A DNA stretch of 64,000 nucleotides from contig CAZMXP010000023.1 in assembly GCA_964570285.1 (NCBI GenBank), positions 5,955-69,954 on the forward strand, given 5' to 3'. Source of the DNA: CAZMXP01 sp964570285. Lineage in GTDB: Bacteria; Planctomycetota; PLA2. Below, piece by piece: positions 57,286-64,000 of the stretch. Position numbers and translations under genes: made by a program. Within the stretch, counting starts at the first letter, position 1, and the number at the start of each line of letters is the position of its first letter. The notes below the pieces were generated by a model that was not told the DNA's origin, searched no databases, and was given only the letters and a program-made list of their open reading frames with translations.

Positions 57286-57518
57286 GGCCGGGCCTCCCTT
57301 CTCGCCTGCTCCATCTCGCGCGCCGCCTCTTCCTGCGCGATCTCGGCGCAGCGGCACCAGCCGCGCAGGCTGGCGCAGCCGGCGCACGTGTCGAACTGCC
57401 CGTCGTGGCAGATGACGCACCACTGCCCGGTGGGGGAGCGGTAGGTCATGGAGGGGCAGTCGCCGTTGCGGCAGGGGCGCTTGCCGGGGCGGGTGCGGCA
57501 GATCCCGGCGAGGGTCAC
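57282..57518 (-). CDS. Cys-rich zinc protein
   Basis: 78 residues with about nine cysteines (CRNGDC, CVICHDGQFDTCAGC, WCRC) indicating two zinc sites, then a helical tail. GTG start overlaps the preceding stop. Function unknown. Confidence 0.6.
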   Translation of the reverse strand: MTLAGICRTRPGKRPCRNGDCPSMTYRSPTGQWCVICHDGQFDTCAGCASLRGWCRCAEIAQEEAAREMEQARREARP

Positions 57519-57811
57519 GAGGCCCTCCGTCGCGCATCCCAAGCGCGCCAGTAGGCACGGAGCCGCCCGCGGTTCTTCGCGTAGTACTCGCGGTGGTAGC
57601 CGGGGCGATGGCCCGTGCCGCGACCCGGGTTGCGGGCGCGCCAGCGTGCGGAGGCCTCGGCGCGGGTGCGGCGGTGCCGCACGGACTCCGCGCGGCGCTT
57701 GCAGCGTGCCGAGCAGTAGAGCCTCGCCTGCCCCCGGACGGGGGGCGCGTCGGCCCCGCAGGTCGCGCAGGCGGGGGCGTCGACGGGGCCGACGTAGACG
57801 GCGCTACGCAT
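57515..57811 (-). CDS. Small zinc-finger protein
   Basis: 98 residues: CATCGA and YCSARCKRR (about 15-38), a four-Cys finger followed by a long basic helix (about 50-98). Likely a nucleic-acid-binding phage protein. Function unknown. Confidence 0.6.
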   Translation of the reverse strand: MRSAVYVGPVDAPACATCGADAPPVRGQARLYCSARCKRRAESVRHRRTRAEASARWRARNPGRGTGHRPGYHREYYAKNRGRLRAYWRAWDARRRAS

Positions 57812-58334
57812 CCAGCGCGACCTCGGCGCCCTTCTCGGTGCAGCGCCAGAAGCCGTCGTTCTGCGTCACGAGCCCGCGCCGCTCGATCGCGGGGAGGATC
57901 TTCCCGCCGAGCGGCCCGGCCATCGCGGGCTTCTTCAGCGCGTCCTGCGCGATCTTCGAGGACGTCGAGGCGCCGTGCTTCTCGAGGTAGCGCAGCACCT
58001 TCATCTGTGTGTCGCTGAGCGCGGGGGCGTCGGGCCCGGCGGCCGCCGGTTTGGCGACCCAGACCTCCTTCGCCTTCGCGCGCTTCGGCTTGCGGGGCTG
58101 TTTGTCTGCGGGTTTGTTTCCGGGCGCCGCCGTGACGACGATCGGCGTGAACGTCACCGCTCCCGAGCCGGAGGCGGTGTCGGTGGTGAGTTCGGGCATC
58201 GCGCCGGAGTTGCCGTCCGCGATCGCGGCGAGCTCCTCGGCGAGGTCAGCCAGCGCCTCGATCGCCCAGGGGGTCCTCTTGCCCTTCAGCCACGCGATCG
58301 CCCACTTCACGTTCCCGAGCTGCGTCTTCTGCAT
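57804..58334 (-). CDS. Winged-helix protein
   Basis: 176 residues. C-terminal winged helix (TQMKVLRYLEKHGASTSSKIAQDAL..ILPAIERRGLVTQNDGFWRC). N-terminal helical region, a Thr/Pro-rich middle and a Lys-rich linker. May be a replication or transcription regulator since it precedes the helicase operon. Overlaps both neighbours. Confidence 0.6.
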   Translation of the reverse strand: MQKTQLGNVKWAIAWLKGKRTPWAIEALADLAEELAAIADGNSGAMPELTTDTASGSGAVTFTPIVVTAAPGNKPADKQPRKPKRAKAKEVWVAKPAAAGPDAPALSDTQMKVLRYLEKHGASTSSKIAQDALKKPAMAGPLGGKILPAIERRGLVTQNDGFWRCTEKGAEVALDA

Positions 58335-58524
58335 CGCCTATCTCCCTGTCGAGCCTGCGCCAGCGCGCGCGGCATGTCGTGAGCCTCTCCTCGATGACGG
58401 CGAGGTCCTCCGGGACGTCGCCTCCCTGCGCGCGGAGCACCTCGCGGCCGGTGAGGGCGCGCTGGATGCCCGCCGCGATCGCCGCCAGCGCCCACGCGGG
58501 GTCGCGCGGATAGCTGTTACCCAC
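58246..58524 (-). CDS. Hypothetical protein
   Basis: 92 residues, helical (WALAAIAAGIQRAL..DLAVIEERLTTCRARWRRLDREIG). Its last 89 bases overlap the winged-helix gene in another frame; that part may be artificial. GTG start overlaps the preceding stop by 8 bases. Confidence 0.5.
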   Translation of the reverse strand: MGNSYPRDPAWALAAIAAGIQRALTGREVLRAQGGDVPEDLAVIEERLTTCRARWRRLDREIGDAEDAAREREVGDRVAEGQEDPLGDRGAG

Positions 58525-58747
58525 ACGCCGCGACCTCCACCCAGAGCACCGCCACCTCGCCGCGCTCGTGCAGCACCGACCGGTACCGCACGCCTGCCTC
58601 GCCGGCGAACCGCGCGGCCCGCGAGTCCAGCTCGCGCTTTGCGGCCCTCATCTCGAGCAGGTCGCCGGCCATGCTCGCGCGCCGCGGGCTGCCCGGCGTG
58701 CGGTCGAGCAGCTCGGCGAGCCGGAGGGCGGCGTCGGTGCCGTTCAT
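58517..58747 (-). CDS. Hypothetical protein, first gene of late arm
   Basis: 76 residues: helical (AALRLAELLDRTPGSP..AAKRELDSRAARFAGEAG) with a beta C-terminus (VRYRSVLHERGEVAVLWVEV). ATG 58747. Closest gene to attR; the 193 bases before the next host gene contain only att-related features. Confidence 0.5.
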   Translation of the reverse strand: MNGTDAALRLAELLDRTPGSPRRASMAGDLLEMRAAKRELDSRAARFAGEAGVRYRSVLHERGEVAVLWVEVAACG

Positions 58748-58834
58748 CGCGTGCCCCCGCGCTGCCCGTCCACCTGGACGCCGGGACCACTGCACGGCCA
58801 CTGTTGTCCGCCACAGTCACTCGCGGTGTAGTTG

Positions 58835-58854
58835 TGGTCCTTGGCGGTGGGACC
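58835..58854. repeat. Right-end integrase arm-site candidates
   Basis: TGGTCC (58835-58840) and inverted GGGACC (58849-58854) match the TGGTCCC boxes found at the left end. They lie 67-80 bases from the attR core. Confidence 0.4.
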
Positions 58855-58920
58855 TGAGCCGCGACAAACAGCGACGTAAGCGCCTGTGTCGCAGCGCCTT
58901 GTGTTGACCGGCCTTGTGGT

Positions 58921-58930
58921 TCTGCGAGAA
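58921..58930 (+). other. attR core (candidate)
   Basis: TCTGCGAGAA, identical to 15849-15858. Reading on from here in the ftsQ frame gives SGGDARTVRSAP and a TGA (58967-58969), the likely native FtsQ tail, overlapping the next host gene. Confidence 0.62.
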
Positions 58931-58940
58931 TCGGGCGGAG

Positions 58941-59483
58941 ATGCGCGCACCGTCCGTTCCGCTCCGTGAGGCGATCGCGGCCGCGCTGCTCGTCGCGCTG
59001 CTCGCGGGCGCTCTCGCCGTCACCCCGGCCCGGCCGGGCCCCGGACCCCTCCCCTTCCTGCTCCAGATCGCCGTGATCCACGCCGCGCTCCTCGGCCCCT
59101 CCATCGGCCACGGCAGGGGCGCGTGGGCCGCCCTCGGAGTTCCCCTCGCGCTTCCTGCGCTGTGCGCGGCCTCCTACGGGCACGACCGCCTGCTCCCTGC
59201 CGCGGCGCTGCTGCTTCTCGCTTCTCTCGCGGGCGGCGCCGGGCGAGCCCTGCGCGGCAGGACGGCCGGGGCGATCTACCTCCCGACGCTGCTGCTCGCC
59301 TTCTTCGCCCCGTACGGCCTGCACTATCTGGTTGCCGAGTTCGGTCGGGCGGCATCGGCCGAGGCGTGGCTGCGCCTGTCGCCCCTCGCGGCGGCGGGCG
59401 GCCTCGCGCTCTCGCCGGCGCCCGCCCTCGCCCTGCTGTTCTGGCCCGTGGTCGCGGTGGCGATGGCGCGGACGTCCTCATGA
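58941..59483 (+). CDS. Polytopic membrane protein, unknown
   Basis: 180 residues with about six hydrophobic segments (IAAALLVALLAGALAV, FLLQIAVIHAALLG, ALGVPLALPALCAA, LLPAAALLLLASLAGG, IYLPTLLLAFFAPYGL, ALALLFWPVVAVAMA). Its size and topology recall MreD, but no sequence motif supports that. Before phage integration its start overlapped ftsQ by 29 bases, so it belonged to the end of the dcw operon; now it depends on a prophage-end or internal promoter. Confidence 0.6.
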   Translation: MRAPSVPLREAIAAALLVALLAGALAVTPARPGPGPLPFLLQIAVIHAALLGPSIGHGRGAWAALGVPLALPALCAASYGHDRLLPAAALLLLASLAGGAGRALRGRTAGAIYLPTLLLAFFAPYGLHYLVAEFGRAASAEAWLRLSPLAAAGGLALSPAPALALLFWPVVAVAMARTSS

Positions 59484-60643
59484 CGCCTGCGGCCGTCGTG
59501 CTCTGGGTGGGGCTGCTCGTCGGGGCGCCGGAATGGCCCTTGGGGCCGTACGCGCGACCGGGCATACCGCTCCCGGTGTTCACGACGGAGCCGACGGAAC
59601 TGGACCTGAACGGGTGGCCTCTTGAAGTCGACGGCCTCGGCTGGCTCCATCCGATGGACCTGCCGTCCGAAGGGCCCGGGCCCCGCGCGGTGCCGGAGGG
59701 CCGGAGATTGGTGGGGGTCTGGGGGGATCTCCCTGCGGAAGTGGAGGCGGAACTGGCCGCAGGCGCTCTCGTCGTGCGGGTCGATCTCGGCAGGATTCCC
59801 CCCGAAGCCTGGCGCGCGCTGGATCTCTTCGATCGCCTCTACGCGACCCGGCGGACGCCGGCGGGCGACGCGCTGCTCCTCGCGTGGGCGAAGGCGGGAG
59901 GATCGGTCGCGATCGTGGGGGAACTCGCCGGCGCGGCAGGCGTCGCCGGCGTTCTCGCCGTGCCCGATGCGACGCAACTCGTCCGCGGGGGGCGCGACCT
60001 CGCCATCCCCCGGCCTGCGGCGGCCCGACCTTGGCTCTACGAACTCCTCGGGGCGTCCAAGGGCGGGATGGGCGCGCTGGGCAGTGCCCGACGGGTCGTG
60101 GGGGCGTTCGCCGCCGTCCTTCTCACGCAACTCCTGCTCGCGGTCGCCGGCCGGATCTCCGTGCGCGGCCTGCTCGCGGGGGTCGCTCTCGTCAGCGCCG
60201 TCGCGTGCGTGATCGCGCTGCTCGCTACCCGCTCCGACTTCAGGCCTCTGGCGCGCGGACGCATCGAGATCGATTTCGTGCTGGACGGGTCGTCGGGGGT
60301 CCGCCGTCGCACCTACGAGATCTTCGCGGCGGCGGTTCCCGGGGCCGAGGTTGTTCGCGAAAACCTCTGGACCCCGGTCCCCTATCGCCCATTCGCCGAG
60401 GCCTGGTGGCGGCGTCGGGATGGCCGCGAATTGCTCGCGGAGGGGGTGACGCGTCTCTACCTGCGGGAGGAGTGGATCGAGGCCCCCGAGGCGGTGCCGG
60501 AGGACCGCGCGCCGCTCGCTCTCGCCCGGGGGGAGTGCGGCGCGGGATGGGAGCTGACCGGAGCGATTCTCGACCCTTCGCCGGTGGCCGACCCGGGCCC
60601 CGTGCCGCTGCTCGGCCGGTTCCGCGCCACTCCGGTACGTTGA
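59480..60643 (+). CDS. Membrane-linked protein with signal sequence, unknown
   Basis: 387 residues. Signal-like N-terminus (AAVVLWVGLLVGA), a soluble region with a Rossmann-like pattern (RRLVGVWGDLPAEVEAELAAGALVV.. GGSVAIVGELAGAAG), two membrane helices (AFAAVLLTQLLLAVAG, LLAGVALVSAVACVIALLA) and a beta-rich C-terminal domain. Overlaps the preceding stop (ATGA), so the two function together. Family not recognised. Confidence 0.6.
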   Translation: MTPAAVVLWVGLLVGAPEWPLGPYARPGIPLPVFTTEPTELDLNGWPLEVDGLGWLHPMDLPSEGPGPRAVPEGRRLVGVWGDLPAEVEAELAAGALVVRVDLGRIPPEAWRALDLFDRLYATRRTPAGDALLLAWAKAGGSVAIVGELAGAAGVAGVLAVPDATQLVRGGRDLAIPRPAAARPWLYELLGASKGGMGALGSARRVVGAFAAVLLTQLLLAVAGRISVRGLLAGVALVSAVACVIALLATRSDFRPLARGRIEIDFVLDGSSGVRRRTYEIFAAAVPGAEVVRENLWTPVPYRPFAEAWWRRRDGRELLAEGVTRLYLREEWIEAPEAVPEDRAPLALARGECGAGWELTGAILDPSPVADPGPVPLLGRFRATPVR

Positions 60644-60668
60644 CACTGGGCCCTGCTGCGCGTAACTT
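60640..60668 (+). promoter_or_regulatory. Promoter for rplM-rpsI
   Basis: Consensus TTGACA (60640-60645), 17 bases, TAACTT (60663-60668). It lies 82 bases before rplM and just overlaps the end of the preceding gene. One of the best sigma70-type matches in the window. Confidence 0.7.
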
Positions 60669-60750
60669 TTTCCGTTTCCGCCCGTGTTTCCGTGGCATCC
60701 GTTTGGTACCGATTCCGAGCGAAGACGAGTGAGAACCGAGTGAGACAGTC

Positions 60751-61197
60751 ATGAAGACTCCGATGGCCAATCCCGGCGAGGTCAAGCCCCGCTGGTACGT
60801 GATCGACGCGGAGAAGGAGGTGCTCGGACGCGCCGCGACCCGCATCGCCCAGATCCTCATGGGCAAGCACCGCGCGACCTACACTCCCCACGTCGACACC
60901 GGGGACTTCGTCATCGTGCTCAACGCGGGCAAGATCGGGGCCACGGGAAACAAGGAGGCGGGCAAGATGTACCAGTGGTACACGCTCTACCCCGGCGGCC
61001 AGCGCGAGCGCAGCCTCGCCGAGATGCGCGTGCGCAAGCCGGCGGAGATCCTCCGCCTCGCGGTGCGACGCATGCTGCCGAAGAGCACCCTCGGACGCAA
61101 CATGCTGAAGAAGCTCAAGCTCTACCCCGGCACGGAACACCCTCACGAGGCGCAGAAGCCCGAACCGCTGGCGCTCGGAACCGGCAGGAGCCGCTGA
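60751..61197 (+). CDS. rplM: 50S ribosomal protein L13
   Basis: 148 residues. WYVIDAEKEVLGRAATRIAQILMGKHRATYTPHVDTGDFVIVLNAGKI-type motifs and MLPKSTLGRNMLKKLKLYPGTEHPHEAQKP identify L13, an early-assembling large-subunit protein. It is followed by rpsI with a TGATG overlap, the usual pair. Confidence 0.98.
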   Translation: MKTPMANPGEVKPRWYVIDAEKEVLGRAATRIAQILMGKHRATYTPHVDTGDFVIVLNAGKIGATGNKEAGKMYQWYTLYPGGQRERSLAEMRVRKPAEILRLAVRRMLPKSTLGRNMLKKLKLYPGTEHPHEAQKPEPLALGTGRSR

Positions 61198-61592
61198 TGT
61201 CAGACGCGACCTACACCTGGGGCACGGGCCGACGCAAGAGCGCGGTCGCGCGCGTACGCATCCGGCCCGGCACGGGCGACATCCAGGTCAACGACCGTGA
61301 CCTCAACACCTTCTTCCCGACCGTCGACATGCGCACGCTCGTGCTCGCCCCGCTGCAGGCGACCGGAAACTCCGGCAAGTACGACATCCGCGCGCGCGTG
61401 GATGGCGGGGGACCGCTGGGTCAGGCGGGTGCCATCCTTCTCGGGCTCGCCCGTGCGCTGAAGACCGTGGATCCGGGAACCGAGCCCGCTCTCCGCGAAG
61501 GCGGCTTCCTCACGCGCGACTCGCGCATGAAGGAGCGCAAGAAATACGGCCAGCGCGGCGCGCGCCGCAAGTTCCAGTTCAGCAAGCGATAA
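61197..61592 (+). CDS. rpsI: 30S ribosomal protein S9
   Basis: 131 residues. GTGRRKSAVARVRIRPGTG at the start, RVDGGGPLGQAGAILLGLARAL in the middle, and the C-terminal FLTRDSRMKERKKYGQRGARRKFQFSKR that reaches the P-site tRNA. ATG 61197 overlaps the rplM stop. Confidence 0.98.
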   Translation: MSDATYTWGTGRRKSAVARVRIRPGTGDIQVNDRDLNTFFPTVDMRTLVLAPLQATGNSGKYDIRARVDGGGPLGQAGAILLGLARALKTVDPGTEPALREGGFLTRDSRMKERKKYGQRGARRKFQFSKR

Positions 61593-61671
61593 GATCCTCC
61601 GGGCGGGGCTTGGGGGCGTGGTTCGGGTGCCGCCGCCGCGGTCGGTGGCGGGGACCTTAGAATCGAGTGGG

Positions 61672-62703
61672 ATGGCCGCGCTTGTTTGGGAGACGCCGCA
61701 GGGTCGTCAGGTGCGCCAACTCGACCGGGCGCTGCTGATCCTCGGGCGCGATCCGGGGAGCGACCTCTGCATCGAGGAGGCCTCGATCTCGCGCCGTCAC
61801 CTGCTGCTGCAGGTCGAGGGCGCGGGCGTGAAGGTCACCGACCTCGGTTCGACGACGGGCACGAGGATCAATGGCGCGGTGCTGACCCCGGACCTGCCGA
61901 GCACGCTGGTGGGGGGTGACCTGATCCATGTCGGGCGGGTGATGCTCACATTCCTGGCGGAGCCTGTCCCGGTGCCCCCGACCAAGGTGAAGGCGGCCGC
62001 GGCCCCCGCCGCCCCCCCCGTTCCCCTCCCGCCCGCGCCGCCCCTCCGCCAGGCCAAACCCAGACCGCGGGCCAGCGCAGCGACGGGGCAGCCCCACGCG
62101 GCTTGGCGCAAGCTCGCCCTCGGGCTCGCCGTTCTCGTGGTGGCGCTCCTCGGTGCTGTCGGCGCGCTGCTGACGGCGGACCCTTCGCCGACGCGGGCGA
62201 TCGTCGAGGTCATCGAGCGCCAGGACCCCCCCGCGGCCCCCCCCCCTCAGCCGATCGAGCCTGCGCCCGTCGAGGCACCGCCGCCTCCCCCCGAGCCCTC
62301 AGGGCCCCGCAAGGCGGCGGCCGGAGCCCTCCCGCCGGCCATCGACGCGCCGCTCGAGGAGTTTCCCGATCTGGTCGAGATCGACGGCGCGCGCCACGCA
62401 CCGTTCGCCCTCTCGTCATGGGACGAGGTCGCGGTCGAAGGAACCGGGGCCGACGGCCTCGTCTATTCGATCGCGCGCGGTCGCGTGACGAAGATCGAGT
62501 CGCGGGCCGACTTGCAGCGCCGGGCACGCAGCGCCGCCGCGCGTCTCCCGCCCGAGGAGGTCGAAGGCCGCGTCGCCCTCGCGGCCTGGTGCGCCCGCCG
62601 ACTGCTGGTCGCCGATGCGATGCGGCTCGCGAGGGAGGCGCTGCGGCTGCGCCCGGGGCATCCGGCCGCGCGGGAACTTCTCGCGGGGCTGGGGGAGCGC
62701 TAG
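61672..62703 (+). CDS. FHA-domain membrane protein
   Basis: 343 residues. N-terminal FHA domain with LGRDPGSDLCIEEASISRRH and DLGSTTGTRINGA, which binds phosphothreonine. Then a Pro-rich linker, one membrane helix (ALGLAVLVVALLGAVGALL, about 145-163) and a second Pro-rich segment, ending in a helical domain with TPR-like features. It probably senses Ser/Thr kinase signals at the membrane. ATG 61672 is used; an upstream GTG at 61618 gives an unlikely N-terminus. Confidence 0.82.
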   Translation: MAALVWETPQGRQVRQLDRALLILGRDPGSDLCIEEASISRRHLLLQVEGAGVKVTDLGSTTGTRINGAVLTPDLPSTLVGGDLIHVGRVMLTFLAEPVPVPPTKVKAAAAPAAPPVPLPPAPPLRQAKPRPRASAATGQPHAAWRKLALGLAVLVVALLGAVGALLTADPSPTRAIVEVIERQDPPAAPPPQPIEPAPVEAPPPPPEPSGPRKAAAGALPPAIDAPLEEFPDLVEIDGARHAPFALSSWDEVAVEGTGADGLVYSIARGRVTKIESRADLQRRARSAAARLPPEEVEGRVALAAWCARRLLVADAMRLAREALRLRPGHPAARELLAGLGER

Positions 62704-63323
62704 TGCGCGTCGTCGTGACGCGGGCGCCGGAACGCGGCGCGGAGTTCCGGCGGCGCCTCGAGGAGGCGGGGCACGAGGTCGAGTCGGTGGCGCTGACCGA
62801 AATCCGCGATGGCGCGCCCTTCCCGTCGCCCGCGGGCTACGACGGCGTGCTCTTCACCAGCGTGGCCGCCGTCGAGCGCGCCCCCCGCGGCGTCGTCTGG
62901 CCGAGGGTCGGGGCGGTAGGTCCGGCGACCGCGGCTGCGCTGCGGGAGAGCGGCATCCGCGTGGATGTGTGGGGGGCCGCGGGGGGGGAGGCTCTCGCGA
63001 CTGCGTGGGGAGATCCTCGCGGCACGCGTCTGCTGCTCCCCCAGGCGGCGGAGGCGCACCCCGCGCTGGCCGCGCGGTTGCGGGAACGGGGGGCGCAGGT
63101 CGACGCCGTCGCCGTCTATCGCACGCTTCCACGCACCGATCTCGCGCCCGCGGAGCGTGCCGCCCTCGCCGACGCCGACCTGCTCTGCTTCTTTGCGCCG
63201 TCGGCCGTGCGCGCCTACCTCTCCCTCGGACTGACCCGGCGCGGCCGCTGCTGGGGGGTCGGCCCGACGACGCGGCAGGCGATCCTAGAGGGGAACCTCG
63301 ATCCCTTCGACGAGATCCTCTAG
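62703..63323 (+). CDS. hemD: Uroporphyrinogen-III synthase
   Basis: 206 residues of the HemD fold: VVVTRAPERGAEFRRRLEEAGHEV, FTSVAAVERA, AVGPATAAALRESGIRVDV, RLLLPQAAEAHPALAARLRERGAQVDAVAVYRT and CFFAPSAVRAYLSL. It cyclises hydroxymethylbilane in tetrapyrrole synthesis. It starts at GTG 62703 within TAGTG of the FHA gene. Shorter than the usual 240-260 residues. The last 39 bases overlap moxR on the other strand. Confidence 0.85.
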   Translation: MRVVVTRAPERGAEFRRRLEEAGHEVESVALTEIRDGAPFPSPAGYDGVLFTSVAAVERAPRGVVWPRVGAVGPATAAALRESGIRVDVWGAAGGEALATAWGDPRGTRLLLPQAAEAHPALAARLRERGAQVDAVAVYRTLPRTDLAPAERAALADADLLCFFAPSAVRAYLSLGLTRRGRCWGVGPTTRQAILEGNLDPFDEIL

Positions 63324-64000
63324 CAGCCGCTCGCGATCCCGGAAGGCCGTATCCCCCGGTGCCGTCCCCTCGGGAACGACGCGGTGCGCGAGGACCGGCC
63401 CGATCAGGCGCTTGAGGTCGTCGGGCAACACGAACTCCCGGCCGTCGAGGAAGGCGTGCGCCTGCGCGGCCCTCTGGAGCGCGCCGCTCGCGCGGGGCGA
63501 GGCGCCGAGGCGCAGCCGGCGCGACTCGCGCGTCGCCGCGATGATCGACAGCAGGTAGTCGCGCACGGACTCCTCGATCCGGACGCGGCGCACCCGCGCT
63601 TGCAGCGCGAGGATCTCCGCCGCGGAGACGACGGGGCGGACCGCGTCGAGGGGATCGACCTCCTGCTGCTGCTGCAACATGCGCCGTTCGTCGTCGCGGG
63701 AGGGGTACCCGATGTCGATGCGCATCAGGAAGCGGTCGAGTTGCGATTCGGGGAGCGGGTAGGTGCCCTCGAACTCGAAGGGGTTCTGCGTCGCCAGCAC
63801 GAGGAAAGGGCGGGGCAGCGCGTGCGTGACGCCGTCGAGGCTGACCGTGGCCGTGTTCATCGCCTCGAGCAGCGCCGACTGCGTGCGCGGCGTCGTGCGG
63901 TTGATCTCGTCGGCGAGGACGACGTTGGCGAAGATCGGCCCGGGGCGGAACTCGAACCGGTGGTGCTCCTGGTCGAACACCGACACGCCGACGATGTCCG
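63285..64000 (-). CDS. moxR: MoxR-family AAA+ ATPase, C-terminal part
   Basis: Continues beyond base 64000. Visible: GPIFANVVLADEINR (Walker B), TQSALLEAM, FLVLATQNP (sensor 1), YPLPESQLDRFLMRI (arginine finger region) and the helical lid. Walker A is off the window. MoxR ATPases act as chaperones for von Willebrand A proteins and usually neighbour a DUF58 gene, which would lie outside or be absent here. Confidence 0.93.
   Translation of the reverse strand, partial: DIVGVSVFDQEHHRFEFRPGPIFANVVLADEINRTTPRTQSALLEAMNTATVSLDGVTHALPRPFLVLATQNPFEFEGTYPLPESQLDRFLMRIDIGYPSRDDERRMLQQQQEVDPLDAVRPVVSAAEILALQARVRRVRIEESVRDYLLSIIAATRESRRLRLGASPRASGALQRAAQAHAFLDGREFVLPDDLKRLIGPVLAHRVVPEGTAPGDTAFRDRERLLEDLVEGIEVPL

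Larger units (their letters stand above)
15859..58930. mobile_element. Siphovirus-like temperate prophage, about 43 kb
   Basis: Everything between the two copies of the core is phage-like. The left arm carries an integrase, repressor-type regulators, recombination genes and a tRNA. The right arm carries replication, packaging, head, tail and lysis-like genes in standard order. Arms converge near 29 kb. Hallmark genes (terminase large subunit, portal, capsid, tape measure, tail chaperone pair, integrase) are all full length, so it may still be inducible, although no endolysin was recognised. Confidence 0.93.

Overview
High-GC bacterial chromosome carrying a complete-looking prophage of about 43 kb. 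The host part begins with the 5' third of dnaE (minus strand), then a lipoprotein and a zinc-ribbon protein. A division and cell wall (dcw) operon follows in canonical order: mraZ-rsmH-ftsL-ftsI-murE-murF-mraY-ftsW-murG-murC-murB-ftsQ (3.0-15.9 kb). Almost every junction is an ATGA or GTGA overlap. MurE carries the DNPR motif of meso-diaminopimelate ligases. Predicted lipoproteins and mDAP-type peptidoglycan suggest a diderm. The usual ftsA and ftsZ do not follow ftsQ on either side of the prophage. With the MoxR and FHA genes nearby, this makes a Planctomycetota-like lineage possible, but that is an inference and no rRNA marker is present.

The prophage (about 15,859-58,930) sits in the last codons of ftsQ. 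A 10-bp core, TCTGCGAGAA, occurs at both ends. Joining the flanks gives an ftsQ frame with a slightly different tail that overlaps the next host gene. The left, plus-strand arm holds a tyrosine integrase, a divergent pair of XRE repressor-like genes with operator-like sites, and an early operon. That operon encodes a YqaJ exonuclease, RecT, a RuvC-like resolvase, an MmcB-like nuclease and some twenty small overlapping genes, several with zinc-binding Cys pairs. It ends at a tRNA-Met and a hairpin that may terminate transcription from both sides.

The right arm reads on the minus strand from 58.7 kb down to 29.0 kb. In order of transcription it encodes small regulators, a GroES-fold candidate, a DnaB/RepA-type helicase, a repeat-rich gap (eight TTGGCCAA-type boxes around a 12-bp hairpin), terminase small subunit, an ECF-like sigma factor, a ribbon-helix-helix protein, a serine recombinase, and terminase large subunit. 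It continues with portal, head-decoration and structural proteins, an SPP1-gp7/Mu-F-like protein, a protease-scaffold-capsid fusion, connectors, tail tube, a lambda G/GT-type chaperone pair with a GGGAAAC slippery site directly before the stop, tape measure, tail-tip proteins and a lysis-like group of lipoproteins and small membrane proteins. This layout is that of a siphovirus-like temperate phage. No endolysin was recognised.

Right of the prophage the host resumes with two genes for membrane proteins of unknown function, then a strong promoter followed by rplM-rpsI, an FHA-domain protein, hemD, and a convergent moxR that runs off the window.
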